In this document: positions 53,456 to 61,723 of the stretch, in pieces | Layout of the letters: every line of letters begins with the position of its first letter | Numbering within the stretch: position 1 is the first letter of the stretch | Source: Candidatus Babelota bacterium | Lineage (GTDB): Bacteria; Babelota; Babeliae; Babelales; JAHIUU01 | Length of the DNA stretch: 64,000 nucleotides | Direction of reading: 5' to 3' | NCBI GenBank assembly: GCA_018817025.1 | Contig: JAHIUU010000005.1 | Span: 1-64,000 of the forward strand | Translations under genes and position numbers: made by a program | The notes under the pieces: generated by a model | Seen by the model: the letters and a program-made list of their open reading frames with translations, nothing else | The model's database searches: none | Told to the model about the DNA's origin: nothing

Positions 53456-53529
53456 TGATGACTCTTTGTTTTATGCTTATTTCTGTAACCTTTGAGGCAA
53501 GCGTAGAAAAAAATGGCGCTAAAATTCAA

Positions 53530-53610
53530 GGAGTTATGTGAAGTTCTCGTTCTGAAGCAACTCCAACAGATGGGTTGTTCATAGCCCATCACCGTAGGCA
53601 AGCCCTGCGG
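53530..53610 (-). other. Three consecutive hairpins between rlmB and ftsQ
   Basis: Within the 174-base gap, three inverted repeats stand in a row: GGAGTT/AACTCC (53530-53564), GATGGG/CCCATC (53569-53590) and CCGTAGG/CCTGCGG (53592-53610, one G-U). There is no T run. It could be an untranslated leader for ftsQAZ, a small structured RNA, or a decayed mobile-element end. Confidence 0.4.
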
Positions 53611-53629
53611 CTAATGCTCGGCTCCTGGC

Positions 53630-54373
53630 TCACTTACTGGAAAGTAAAAAGAGAAAAATTCCGGCTGCAACTGAGGCATTAAACGATGCATCGGGATCTG
53701 GCTGCTCAAGGGTAATTAGCTCACCATACGGCCGAACGTCTTTCGCAATTCCTGTTGCCTCGCTTCCAATAACTAGACAAAGCGGCTTCTTGTAACCAAC
53801 CTCCAGGGCGTTTTTGCCATCCTGCAAAACAGCCATGTACATGTTATAGCCGCTTTTTTTTAGTTCGAGCACCGCATGTTTCATCGACGGTGCAAGATAA
53901 ATGTCAAGATGTTCGGCTAAGCCAGCTGACGCTTTGATCGCTGCAGCGGTTATCGGAGCCGCATACTTCTCACAAAGCACCACCCCATTAACACCTGTAC
54001 AGTAAGCAGAACGCAAAATAGCGCCTAAGTTTCGTACATCTTGAACAGAGTCAAGCAGGAGCAGAAACGGCGCTTGTTTTGGATCAAAATTTTTCTTTCG
54101 ATATTGGAATGGTGTTACCCAAGCGGCAACGCCCATGTGTTCTGTGGAGCCGGTCATACGATCGAGAACCGCTCGCGTGACGTACTGGATATTTGGAACC
54201 GATCTCGGCAGATATCGCTGGACACGGTTCCATGCTTTTGGCAGAGGCTTTGTGGTATAAATACCAACGAGCTTTCGCTTTTTTGCCTTAAGCATTTCAA
54301 TGATTGGATGGGCTCCATAGATCAGTTCGTTTTCTCTCTTATCTTTTTTCTGTTGTGTCTTTTTCTGTGCCAT
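53630..54373 (-). CDS. rlmB: TrmH/SpoU-family rRNA 2'-O-ribose methyltransferase (RlmB-like)
   Basis: SAM-dependent methylation of a ribose in 23S rRNA (G2251 in E. coli). Substrate-binding N-terminal domain (YGAHPIIEML) then the SPOUT knot: LLDSVQDVRNLGAILRSAY, CLVIGSEATGI and PDPDASFNASVAAGI are motifs 1-3. 247 residues. ATG 54373. It is divergent from the kinase genes. Confidence 0.9.
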   Translation of the reverse strand: MAQKKTQQKKDKRENELIYGAHPIIEMLKAKKRKLVGIYTTKPLPKAWNRVQRYLPRSVPNIQYVTRAVLDRMTGSTEHMGVAAWVTPFQYRKKNFDPKQAPFLLLLDSVQDVRNLGAILRSAYCTGVNGVVLCEKYAAPITAAAIKASAGLAEHLDIYLAPSMKHAVLELKKSGYNMYMAVLQDGKNALEVGYKKPLCLVIGSEATGIAKDVRPYGELITLEQPDPDASFNASVAAGIFLFLLSSK

Positions 54374-54479
54374 AAAAATCTCTTTTTTCTATGTTCTCAT
54401 TCTGGTATCATCTGGTATCATAAGAATTTGTTGTCAAAACCATACCGTACCACCTTAGAAACGAAAAAGAAAGTCAGTA

Positions 54480-55196
54480 ATGTACATTCTTGAAGGAAAT
54501 ATTGGCGTTGGAAAATCAACATTCTTGTCTTTATTAAAAAAACAATGCTCCGACCTCGAAGTCATTACGGAACCGGTTGAGGACTGGAGCAAGCAAACGT
54601 ATGGCCAGTCGTTGCTTGCCAACTTCTATCAAAACACACCACGCTGGGCCTACACACTTGAAACACTTACGATGTTCTGTAGGGCTCGAGACCACATGCA
54701 AGAACAGAAAACCACCTCTCCCAACCGCATTTTCGAACGCTCAATCTACTCTGGACACTACTGTTTTGCTCGTAACAGTTACGAAAGCGGCTGCATGCTC
54801 AAGCTGGAATGGAGAATATATAACCAATGGGCAAACTTTCTTATTCATCAAGAGTGCTCGCCACCGATAGGTTTTATTTACCTCAAAGCATCACCAGAAG
54901 CCTGCTTCTCACGCGTTCAAAAAAGAAATCGTTCGAGCGAAGCGGCAATAACCCTTGACTATATGAAACAAATCGACTTCTGGCACGACCATTTTCTCAT
55001 CAATAAAAAAGAGGTTTCCCCTACTCTAAGTAACATTCCTGTGTTAACGTTAGACTGCAATCAGGACTTTTTGAACAATCCTGAGAACATGAGGCGCCAT
55101 GCTGAACGGGTTAAAGCATTTCTTGAGAAAACCCAATACGGGCAAACGCAATTTGGAGACAAAACATGTACTTTCTCGAAGGCAACATCGGAGTAG
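54480..55196 (+). CDS. Deoxynucleoside kinase, copy 1
   Basis: Phosphorylates imported deoxynucleosides with ATP. P-loop EGNIGVGKST at residues 5-14, EPVEDW, ERSIYSGHYCF (the ERS catalytic motif), and the KRNRSSEA lid. 238 residues, the size of bacterial dGK/dAK enzymes. Its end overlaps the second copy by 31 bases, which has its own GGAG site. Together with NupC this supports nucleoside scavenging. Confidence 0.9.
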   Translation: MYILEGNIGVGKSTFLSLLKKQCSDLEVITEPVEDWSKQTYGQSLLANFYQNTPRWAYTLETLTMFCRARDHMQEQKTTSPNRIFERSIYSGHYCFARNSYESGCMLKLEWRIYNQWANFLIHQECSPPIGFIYLKASPEACFSRVQKRNRSSEAAITLDYMKQIDFWHDHFLINKKEVSPTLSNIPVLTLDCNQDFLNNPENMRRHAERVKAFLEKTQYGQTQFGDKTCTFSKATSE

Positions 55197-55825
55197 GAAA
55201 GACAACGTTCCTCTCATTGCTCCCCGAATATCTACCTGATCTTGATATTGTTCCCGAGCCGGTAGATATATGGGACCGATCGGTATTTGGACAATCACTA
55301 CTTGCAAACTTTTATGCCAATCCCAATCGGTGGGCATACACACTCGAAACACTTACACTTATTTGCCGCTCGCAGGACCATTTACGAGAACAAAAGAAAA
55401 CGAACCACAAACGACTACTTGAGCGTTCAATCTATTCTGGACACTACTGTTTCGCGACAACCGGATTCAAAAATAAATGCCTGTCGGAGATAGAGTGGGA
55501 TATTTACAACAAGTGGGTTAACTTCTTGATTCATAAACAGTGCCTGCCGCCACGCGGCTTTGTATATCTAAAGGCGACCCCAGAAACCTGTTTTGACCGA
55601 GTACAAAAAAGAAATCGACCTGCAGAGGAATCTCTCACCCTCAAGTATCTCAAGCAGGTCGATATCGTTCACGACGACTTTTTAGTACACAAAAAAGGGC
55701 TCTCCAAAAACTTGCAACAAATTCCAACGCTGGTGCTCGACTGCAACGAAGACTTCTTACACAACCCCAAAAACATGCGTAAACACGCTGAAAAGTTAAG
55801 CGGGTTTATGCAGAACCCTCGATAG
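55166..55825 (+). CDS. Deoxynucleoside kinase, copy 2
   Basis: The same family as copy 1: EGNIGVGKTT, EPVDIW, ERSIYSGHYCF and KRNRPAEE. 219 residues. Large parts are identical to copy 1 (GQSLLANFY, RWAYTLETLT), so they arose by tandem duplication. The base-binding region differs (after EPV), so the two may divide purine and pyrimidine or dA and dG work, as in Bacillus; that is inference. rlmN follows after 7 bases. Confidence 0.9.
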   Translation: MYFLEGNIGVGKTTFLSLLPEYLPDLDIVPEPVDIWDRSVFGQSLLANFYANPNRWAYTLETLTLICRSQDHLREQKKTNHKRLLERSIYSGHYCFATTGFKNKCLSEIEWDIYNKWVNFLIHKQCLPPRGFVYLKATPETCFDRVQKRNRPAEESLTLKYLKQVDIVHDDFLVHKKGLSKNLQQIPTLVLDCNEDFLHNPKNMRKHAEKLSGFMQNPR

Positions 55826-55832
55826 CAAACCT

Positions 55833-56891
55833 ATGAAAAAAACAAATCTTTTTGATTTTACCTATCCTGAACTAGAAAAAACACTCGAAGAAATAAATCT
55901 CCCTAGATTTCGGGCAAAACAGCTGTTCGACTGGCTTTACAAAAAGCTGGTGTTTGATTTTGACCTCATGTCTAATTTTTCAAGCGAGCAGAAAAGAATA
56001 TTTGCTAAAAAATTTCGCTTGTATATTCCGACCATAGAACATGTTGCTCACAGTTCATCAGATAGCTCGTATAAATTTTTATTAAAAACAGACGATGGGA
56101 AACAGATAGAGTCGGTCCTGATCAAAGAAAAAACAAGTTCCCGGGAACGTTCAACCATCTGCGTTTCATGCATGGTCGGTTGCCCCCTAGGCTGCAAATT
56201 CTGTGCCACAGGATCAGAGATAGGATTTGTGCGCAAACTTTCTTGTGCCGAAATTGTTGGTCAGGTACTTGCTATACTAAAACATGCTCAAGAAAACAAT
56301 TACTCACAAAAAATTACAAATATCGTCTTCATGGGCATGGGGGAGCCATTTTTGAATATAGAGCAAGTGCAAAAGTCTATAGCGTTATTTACCAGTACCA
56401 ATGGGATATCTCTCTCTCCATCAAAAATAGCCGTTTCAACAGCAGGCATTGGCCCTGGCATTGCGCAATTCATAAACGAAACCGGCATCAGACTTGCAGT
56501 ATCTCTTCACTTTCCAACTAATGAGCTCCGTTCGGAATATATGCCCATAAATAAACAATTTCCACTGGACAAGCTCTTTGCAGAGCTTAAAAAAATAAAT
56601 CTCAAGAAACGAGATCATATTTTAATTGAGTATCTTATGCTAGACGGGATAAACGACACGCTGACCCATGTGAAACAGCTTCAAAAACTGGTGCACGGCC
56701 TAAAAGTTAAGATTAATCTTATCCCGTATAATCCAATAAAAAAATTTCGTGCAAAAACGTCGAGCCCTAAATCTATCGAAAACTTTGTAGCCTATCTGAA
56801 GGGAAAGGGTATATTTACCTCAGTTCGTCATAGCAAGGGAATTGAAGTTGAAGGCGGCTGCGGGCAGCTTGCGCTGAAAAACCATGGTTAA
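55833..56891 (+). CDS. rlmN: Dual-specificity rRNA/tRNA adenine-C2 methyltransferase RlmN
   Basis: A radical-SAM enzyme methylating A2503 of 23S rRNA and A37 of some tRNAs. The CxxxCxxC cluster is in GCPLGCKFCATG, with VFMGMGEP as a family marker; two further catalytic cysteines are present, C-terminal one in GGCGQL. 352 residues. It depends on Fe-S cluster supply. No strong Shine-Dalgarno; probably read from the kinase transcript. Confidence 0.96.
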   Translation: MKKTNLFDFTYPELEKTLEEINLPRFRAKQLFDWLYKKLVFDFDLMSNFSSEQKRIFAKKFRLYIPTIEHVAHSSSDSSYKFLLKTDDGKQIESVLIKEKTSSRERSTICVSCMVGCPLGCKFCATGSEIGFVRKLSCAEIVGQVLAILKHAQENNYSQKITNIVFMGMGEPFLNIEQVQKSIALFTSTNGISLSPSKIAVSTAGIGPGIAQFINETGIRLAVSLHFPTNELRSEYMPINKQFPLDKLFAELKKINLKKRDHILIEYLMLDGINDTLTHVKQLQKLVHGLKVKINLIPYNPIKKFRAKTSSPKSIENFVAYLKGKGIFTSVRHSKGIEVEGGCGQLALKNHG

Positions 56892-56923
56892 TCAAATGTA
56901 TTGAATTGAGCTCAGCCCTTTTG

Positions 56924-56952
56924 TTAAAGTGTCGTAAAGATTCTTTCATAAT
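56924..56952 (+). promoter_or_regulatory. Possible promoter of the Cache-channel gene
   Basis: TTAAAG, a 17-base spacer, CATAAT (5 of 6 to the -10 consensus), 17 bases before the GTG start. The -35 is weak. Confidence 0.4.
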
Positions 56953-56969
56953 TTAATGAAGGGGGAACT

Positions 56970-59084
56970 GTGCAAATTATAAAGAAAAATCTGGCTCGAA
57001 TTTTCTTTGGGGTTTCGTTCTTATTGTTTCTTTTCGGGTTGTATTTTGCCTATAAACATATTTCATTCAAATCTGACGTTGAAATCAAGCTTAAGCGGGA
57101 AATCGAGAAAAGCATAGAAACCGAACTCAATAGGGTTGGTGAAAAACTCGAGGCAATAAAAGAAATCGCCGTTTCTCTTGCAAAAGAATTAGGGTCTCCA
57201 AAGCTAAATAAAGGCGACATCGAAAAGCTTCTGCAAGAAAAGTTAAAAGGAAATCCAAATCTAGTTGGCATCGGTGTTGCCTTTGAACCGATGGCCTTCG
57301 ATGAAAAAACAAAGTTATTTGCTCCATACTATCAAGTCGAAGATGGGAAAATAGTTTCTACGCCGATAACATATGACTATACAAAACCATCAAAAAGCAA
57401 ATTAAAGCCTGAGATTAATTGGTACGCCAATCCACTATCAAAGGGCGAAGCGTGGGTAGAACCTTATTATGTCGCGGAAAAAAAGATTGTTGTAGGAGAA
57501 TATGCAACAGCTTTCTTCAGAGATGGTGGGGATAAAAAAAAGCCTATCGGCATAGTCTTTATAAACTTCAATTTGAACGCCATAAAAGATCTTATTTCCT
57601 ACTTGAGACTAGGAAAAACAGGGTACGGATTCTTACTCTCAAAAAACGGCCTGTTCATCTCTCATCACATTGACGAATATGTCGTTGGCCAAAAAACAAT
57701 CGCTGATTTAGAAAAAAAAGCTAAAAATATATCGCTCATATCGTTGGGGAAAAAAATGCTTCTTGGAGGCACGGGAATCTTCGATTATGTCGACCAGATA
57801 AACGAAGACATAGAAAAAAAAAGCTGGGCATTTTTATACCAAATAAAACATACCGGGTGGCACTTTGCTGCGATTTACTTTAAAGATGAAGTTTTTGCAA
57901 AACACATAAAAAGATTCAAACAAAACCAGATCCTCGTGATAATCGCAATTTTATTTTTCTTATTGTTTTTACTCCTGGGAATCGCTTATTCGTATTCCTC
58001 AAACAAAAAGTTATTAATTGTATGTTCGACGGTTAGTTCTTTGTTTTTGGTCGTTGGCATAGCCATGATATGTAAATTTGGTTTTGATGAAGGACTGAGC
58101 GCTAGTGAAAACCAATCAATAATTACAAGCCAAGCGGATATGATGGCATTTTTTAAGTCAAAAGAGGGACAAACAAACATAGAACAACCCCTTTATATCC
58201 CAACGGGAGTAATCGTAAACCATGCAGAATTCTTGGATATAGATAGCATACATATTTCTGGTTATCTGTGGCAAAAATATCCTAGGGATACAAAGGACAA
58301 CAACCTACCAAAGTTCTCTTTCGAAAAGGCTGTCAGCTCGGATATTGAAATTAAAAAAATATATCTTCAAGATGACAAGAAAGTCGTGGAGATGAGCTTT
58401 AAGTGCGTACTCCCTGTTGTTACTCAATACGGCAAGTATCCATTTGACTATCAAAGAATTAGCCTTCAGTTAGCATCTAAAGATAGGGTTGGAAGCCTTG
58501 TCTTAGTCCCAGATTTTCAGGCATATTCAATTATAACACCAAGCTCGCTTCCAGGAGTTTCAAAACGCATCTCTCTAAATGGCTGGAATTTACAAAAAAG
58601 TTTTTTTGCGTACAACCCACAATTTTCCGAGGTAACGTATGGTTTGTATGAGGAAACTATAAAAAACAAACCTTTATTCAGCTTTAATATCATTATTAAG
58701 AGAAGAATCTTACAACCTCTTTTGTCAATTATTCTACCGTTAATAATAATTTTGTTTCTGGTTTTCATCTTGCTTCTAGTCGCAGATCGACTTAACATTG
58801 TTACCCTTTTCTCAGCCAACAGTGCTTTAATATTAAGTATCATATTTTCACACGTTGCCATAAGGGAAAAGCTTCCCATTTCAGGTTTTTTTTATTTAGA
58901 ATACTTTTATTTGGTCTCTTATTTGCTGATTGTGCTTGTATCTTTAAGTATATTTTACACGTTTAAGTCGGGGCTAAAAATTCCATTTCTACAATACAAA
59001 GACAACCTTATTTCAAAGCTATTATATTGGCCAATTGCGTTACTAATTATTTTGCTTCTGACTATCCAGGTATTTTATTATTAA
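56970..59084 (+). CDS. Cache sensor domain fused to pentameric ligand-gated ion channel subunit
   Basis: 704 residues from GTG 56970 (GGGGG four bases upstream). Order: membrane helix 1 (9-29); exported Cache-like sensor (about 35-312: GIGVAFEP near 100, WYANPLSKGEAWVEPYY near 151, GYGFLLSKNGLFISHH near 217); helices 2 and 3 (about 318-366, joined by SSNKK); then a pLGIC ligand-binding domain (about 380-570) with HISGYLWQKYP and the Pro-loop YGKYPFDYQRISL, which lacks the loop cysteines as in other bacterial members; and four channel helices: M1 (RRILQPLLSIILPLI), M2 with REKLP at its end, M3, and M4 at the C-terminus. The topology is consistent: sensor and ligand domain both outside. It may gate ion flow in response to a small molecule; ligand and ion selectivity are unknown. 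Confidence 0.82.
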   Translation: MQIIKKNLARIFFGVSFLLFLFGLYFAYKHISFKSDVEIKLKREIEKSIETELNRVGEKLEAIKEIAVSLAKELGSPKLNKGDIEKLLQEKLKGNPNLVGIGVAFEPMAFDEKTKLFAPYYQVEDGKIVSTPITYDYTKPSKSKLKPEINWYANPLSKGEAWVEPYYVAEKKIVVGEYATAFFRDGGDKKKPIGIVFINFNLNAIKDLISYLRLGKTGYGFLLSKNGLFISHHIDEYVVGQKTIADLEKKAKNISLISLGKKMLLGGTGIFDYVDQINEDIEKKSWAFLYQIKHTGWHFAAIYFKDEVFAKHIKRFKQNQILVIIAILFFLLFLLLGIAYSYSSNKKLLIVCSTVSSLFLVVGIAMICKFGFDEGLSASENQSIITSQADMMAFFKSKEGQTNIEQPLYIPTGVIVNHAEFLDIDSIHISGYLWQKYPRDTKDNNLPKFSFEKAVSSDIEIKKIYLQDDKKVVEMSFKCVLPVVTQYGKYPFDYQRISLQLASKDRVGSLVLVPDFQAYSIITPSSLPGVSKRISLNGWNLQKSFFAYNPQFSEVTYGLYEETIKNKPLFSFNIIIKRRILQPLLSIILPLIIILFLVFILLLVADRLNIVTLFSANSALILSIIFSHVAIREKLPISGFFYLEYFYLVSYLLIVLVSLSIFYTFKSGLKIPFLQYKDNLISKLLYWPIALLIILLLTIQVFYY

Positions 59085-59112
59085 TTTTTATTTAACCTAG
59101 CGATGGAACCTG

Positions 59113-60402
59113 ATGAAGAAAATGGTAAAAAGAAAAAAAATAAACCTCGTGGCAAAAAAGTTTGCGAAGGGGCTTAAATTTTTTGGGCCTGGCTTTGTTA
59201 CTGGTGCCGCAGATAACGACCCGTCCGGGATCGGTACCTATTCTATTGCTGGATCGGCATATGGTCTCTCTCTGCTCTGGCTGTGTCCATTTCTTTTTCC
59301 TCTTATGTTTGTCATGCAAGAAATGTGTGCGCGGATCGGCTTAGCAACTTCTAGTGGCTTAACGTTCAATATGAAAAAAGTCTTCCACCCCACAATTTTA
59401 TATATGTCTATTTTTTTATTGGTTATAGCCAATATTATCAATATAGGCGCTGACATAGCAATTATGGCTGCAGCAACAACGTTGGTTTTAGATCTAGATT
59501 TCAAACTATTGTCGATTATTATTACGACAGTAATAATTGTAATGGAGATTTTTATTTCTTATCATATTTATTCAAAAGTATTACTTGCCCTTGCTTTTTT
59601 TCTATTTTCATATGTGATTACGGCATTTCTCACGGTCCAAAACTGGACTGAAATTTTTCAGCATGCTTTTATTCCAACTTTCAAATTTAATAAAGAGTTT
59701 GTTCTTTTAGTTACCGGTTTCTTTGGGACAACAATATCACCATATCTTTTTTTCTGGCAAACTTCCCATGAAATTGAAAACAAGTTAGATAAAACTGATC
59801 ACAACAATTCTTCACATCATATAAAAAAACTAATCCGCAAAATGAGATTTGATACCTTTACAGGCATGCTGTTTGCTCAAATAATAATCTTTTTCATTGT
59901 TGTCACATGTTTTTCCTCTTTACATGTAAACGGGATTACAAATATTGTTACGGCTAATGATGCAGCGTCAGCACTCGGTCCGCTAGCAGGCCAGTGGTCA
60001 TCCTGGATTTTTACCATAGGAATAATAGGAGCCGGTTTTTTGGGGGTACCGGTTATAGCTGGTTCGTCAGCCTATGCTCTAGCTGAAATTTTTGAGCAAC
60101 CTGAGGGCCTTTCGCACAAATTTAAAAATGCTATGTTTTTCTACGGGATAATTGCGTTTTCGTCATTAATTGGGCTGGCTATCAACTTTGTTGGAATAAA
60201 TCCAATTAAGGCCTTGCTTTATGCTGCTGTTGTTAATGCCATTGTATCAGTTCCAATCGTAGCTTTTGTTATACTACTGGCTAACAACAAAGCGATTATG
60301 GGTAAACATAAAAATAATTTTTGGTCTAATTTTTTAGGCCTAGCAACGTTTTGCACCATTCTTTTTTGCGCCGTTTTAACTATTTACTTATTCTTAGTGT
60401 GA
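59113..60402 (+). CDS. NRAMP-superfamily divalent metal transporter
   Basis: 429 residues with about eleven membrane helices. The first helix region reads GPGFVTGAADNDPSGIGTY, the NRAMP position with DPSG instead of the usual DPGN. The TM6 motif reads TTISPYLFFWQ instead of the Mn-binding Met-Pro-His-Asn. So it belongs to the broader NRAMP group, and Mg2+ or another ion is as likely as Mn2+. It follows the channel gene by 28 bases on the same strand, and may share its transcript. Confidence 0.82.
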   Translation: MKKMVKRKKINLVAKKFAKGLKFFGPGFVTGAADNDPSGIGTYSIAGSAYGLSLLWLCPFLFPLMFVMQEMCARIGLATSSGLTFNMKKVFHPTILYMSIFLLVIANIINIGADIAIMAAATTLVLDLDFKLLSIIITTVIIVMEIFISYHIYSKVLLALAFFLFSYVITAFLTVQNWTEIFQHAFIPTFKFNKEFVLLVTGFFGTTISPYLFFWQTSHEIENKLDKTDHNNSSHHIKKLIRKMRFDTFTGMLFAQIIIFFIVVTCFSSLHVNGITNIVTANDAASALGPLAGQWSSWIFTIGIIGAGFLGVPVIAGSSAYALAEIFEQPEGLSHKFKNAMFFYGIIAFSSLIGLAINFVGINPIKALLYAAVVNAIVSVPIVAFVILLANNKAIMGKHKNNFWSNFLGLATFCTILFCAVLTIYLFLV

Positions 60403-60406
60403 CACT

Positions 60407-61063
60407 TTATTCTAAGCCATCCCACTCTCTTAAAAACCTTTCCAGATAACGCTCCATATACAGGTGCCTACGTTCAGCTATTTCTTTGGAGGCACCAGTG
60501 TTCATCCTGTCTTTCAGCAATAACAGCTTTTCATAAAAATGGTTAATCGCTGGACTTGCACTTTTCGAATACGTCTCGAACGAGTCATGCATCTGGGGAC
60601 CAATCGCTGGATCATAGGCTTCGTGTCCCTTGTAACCACTATATGCAAACGCTCTGGCAATGCCGACGGCACCGATAGCATCAAGTCTATCTGCATCTTG
60701 CACGATACAACCCTCTTTTGTCGACATCGGGGTAGAAACTTTGGCCCCCTTAAATGATATTTATGAGATAATATCGGCACCGCGTTCAACTATCTCAGTG
60801 TCCACACCAACCGACGACAACCACTCACGTGCCTTTTGAGGGCCAATCTCCAAATCCCCACCATGAAACTTGTGGCCTGCAATATCGTGTAGCAAAGCGG
60901 CAAGTTCAACAACTAAGATGTCTACATCGCCCTCTTTTTTTGCAATCACAGCAGCCATCTTCCACACACGATAGACATGCCACCAGTCATGACCGGAAGA
61001 CCCCCCTTGCAAAATGCTCTTAACATACTCAGCTGTTTTTTCTACAATCTTCCCGTTACTCAT
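60407..61063 (-). pseudogene. HD-domain phosphohydrolase interrupted by one in-frame stop
   Basis: From ATG 61063 (AGGAG five bases upstream) the frame encodes an HD phosphohydrolase: GHDWWHVYRV, LLHDIAGHK (the HD pair) and DADRLDAIGAVGIARAF. Codon 101 (60763-60761) is TAA, in the middle of ADIIS-stop-ISFKGAKVSTPM. Both halves are in the same frame, and together make the usual length (about 218 residues). Nothing else looks broken. Either a recent nonsense mutation, a sequencing error, or a tolerated stop. A restart at an internal ATG (60727) would give a 106-residue fragment without the HD motif. Confidence 0.85.
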
Positions 61064-61129
61064 AAATACTCCTGCTCTTAAAACCAACGCTTCGTTTGAA
61101 GCATTATAAAACAGCTGTCGGGAAATTGC

Positions 61130-61723
61130 ATGAATAAAGAGATCGAGGTAAAAATACAAATTACCAAAAACGACTTGCTTAAGTTGTCCAAGTGGCTCAA
61201 AGTAAACGCCAGATTTACAGGTGACATGTCACAAACAGACTATTATTTGAATAATCCAAAAGCTCCCTTTTTTTATTCTTCAGAATGGCGAGGAAAAGAT
61301 TGCGACAATTATCTTCGCATTAGAAAGACAAGCAAAAAAAGTTTCCTTTGTTTAAAGTATGTTCATAGGGGTGAGAAGGGACAGTGTCTTTACTGCGATG
61401 AATACGAAGTGGTAATTGATAATGCAGAAGACACATTGCAGCTCATGAAAGCTGCTGGTTTTGTCGATATTACTATTTTAAAAAAACAAAGAGAAACATA
61501 TCTATACGATATTTTCGAAATCGCTATCGACACGGTTTCTGACCTTGGTGTTTTCGTAGAAGTTGAACTCAAAAAAGAGGTTATTAATTATGAGGTTGGA
61601 CATCAGTTAATCTACGATCTTTTGCGAACAATTGGGCTGACGAAATTCAAGCTTCAACCCCAAGGCTATGTTCATCAGTTATGGAACCCCGATTTAGACT
61701 TGAGTAGAGAGATATGTCTATAA
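61130..61723 (+). CDS. CYTH-domain protein (CyaB/triphosphatase family)
   Basis: 197 residues. The EIEVK signature at residues 4-8 and alternating acidic or basic strands (YLRIRKT, CDEYEVVI, EVELKKE) fit the CYTH tunnel fold. Such enzymes hydrolyse triphosphates, make cAMP (class IV cyclase) or cleave thiamine triphosphate. The CyaB-like subgroup is most similar by length. Its end overlaps the F-box gene start by 10 bases. Confidence 0.85.
   Translation: MNKEIEVKIQITKNDLLKLSKWLKVNARFTGDMSQTDYYLNNPKAPFFYSSEWRGKDCDNYLRIRKTSKKSFLCLKYVHRGEKGQCLYCDEYEVVIDNAEDTLQLMKAAGFVDITILKKQRETYLYDIFEIAIDTVSDLGVFVEVELKKEVINYEVGHQLIYDLLRTIGLTKFKLQPQGYVHQLWNPDLDLSREICL

Noticed and set aside
53456-53629. Signal recognition particle RNA or RNase P RNA
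   Set aside because: The conserved cores of these RNAs were looked for on both strands and not found.
60761-60763. Stop-codon reassignment (TAA read as sense)
   Set aside because: TAA ends many other genes in this window, and both release factors are present and intact.
60407-61063. Two separate genes for the HD protein halves
   Set aside because: Both parts are in the same frame, join exactly in the family sequence, and the second part starts mid-domain at an internal Met without a ribosome site.
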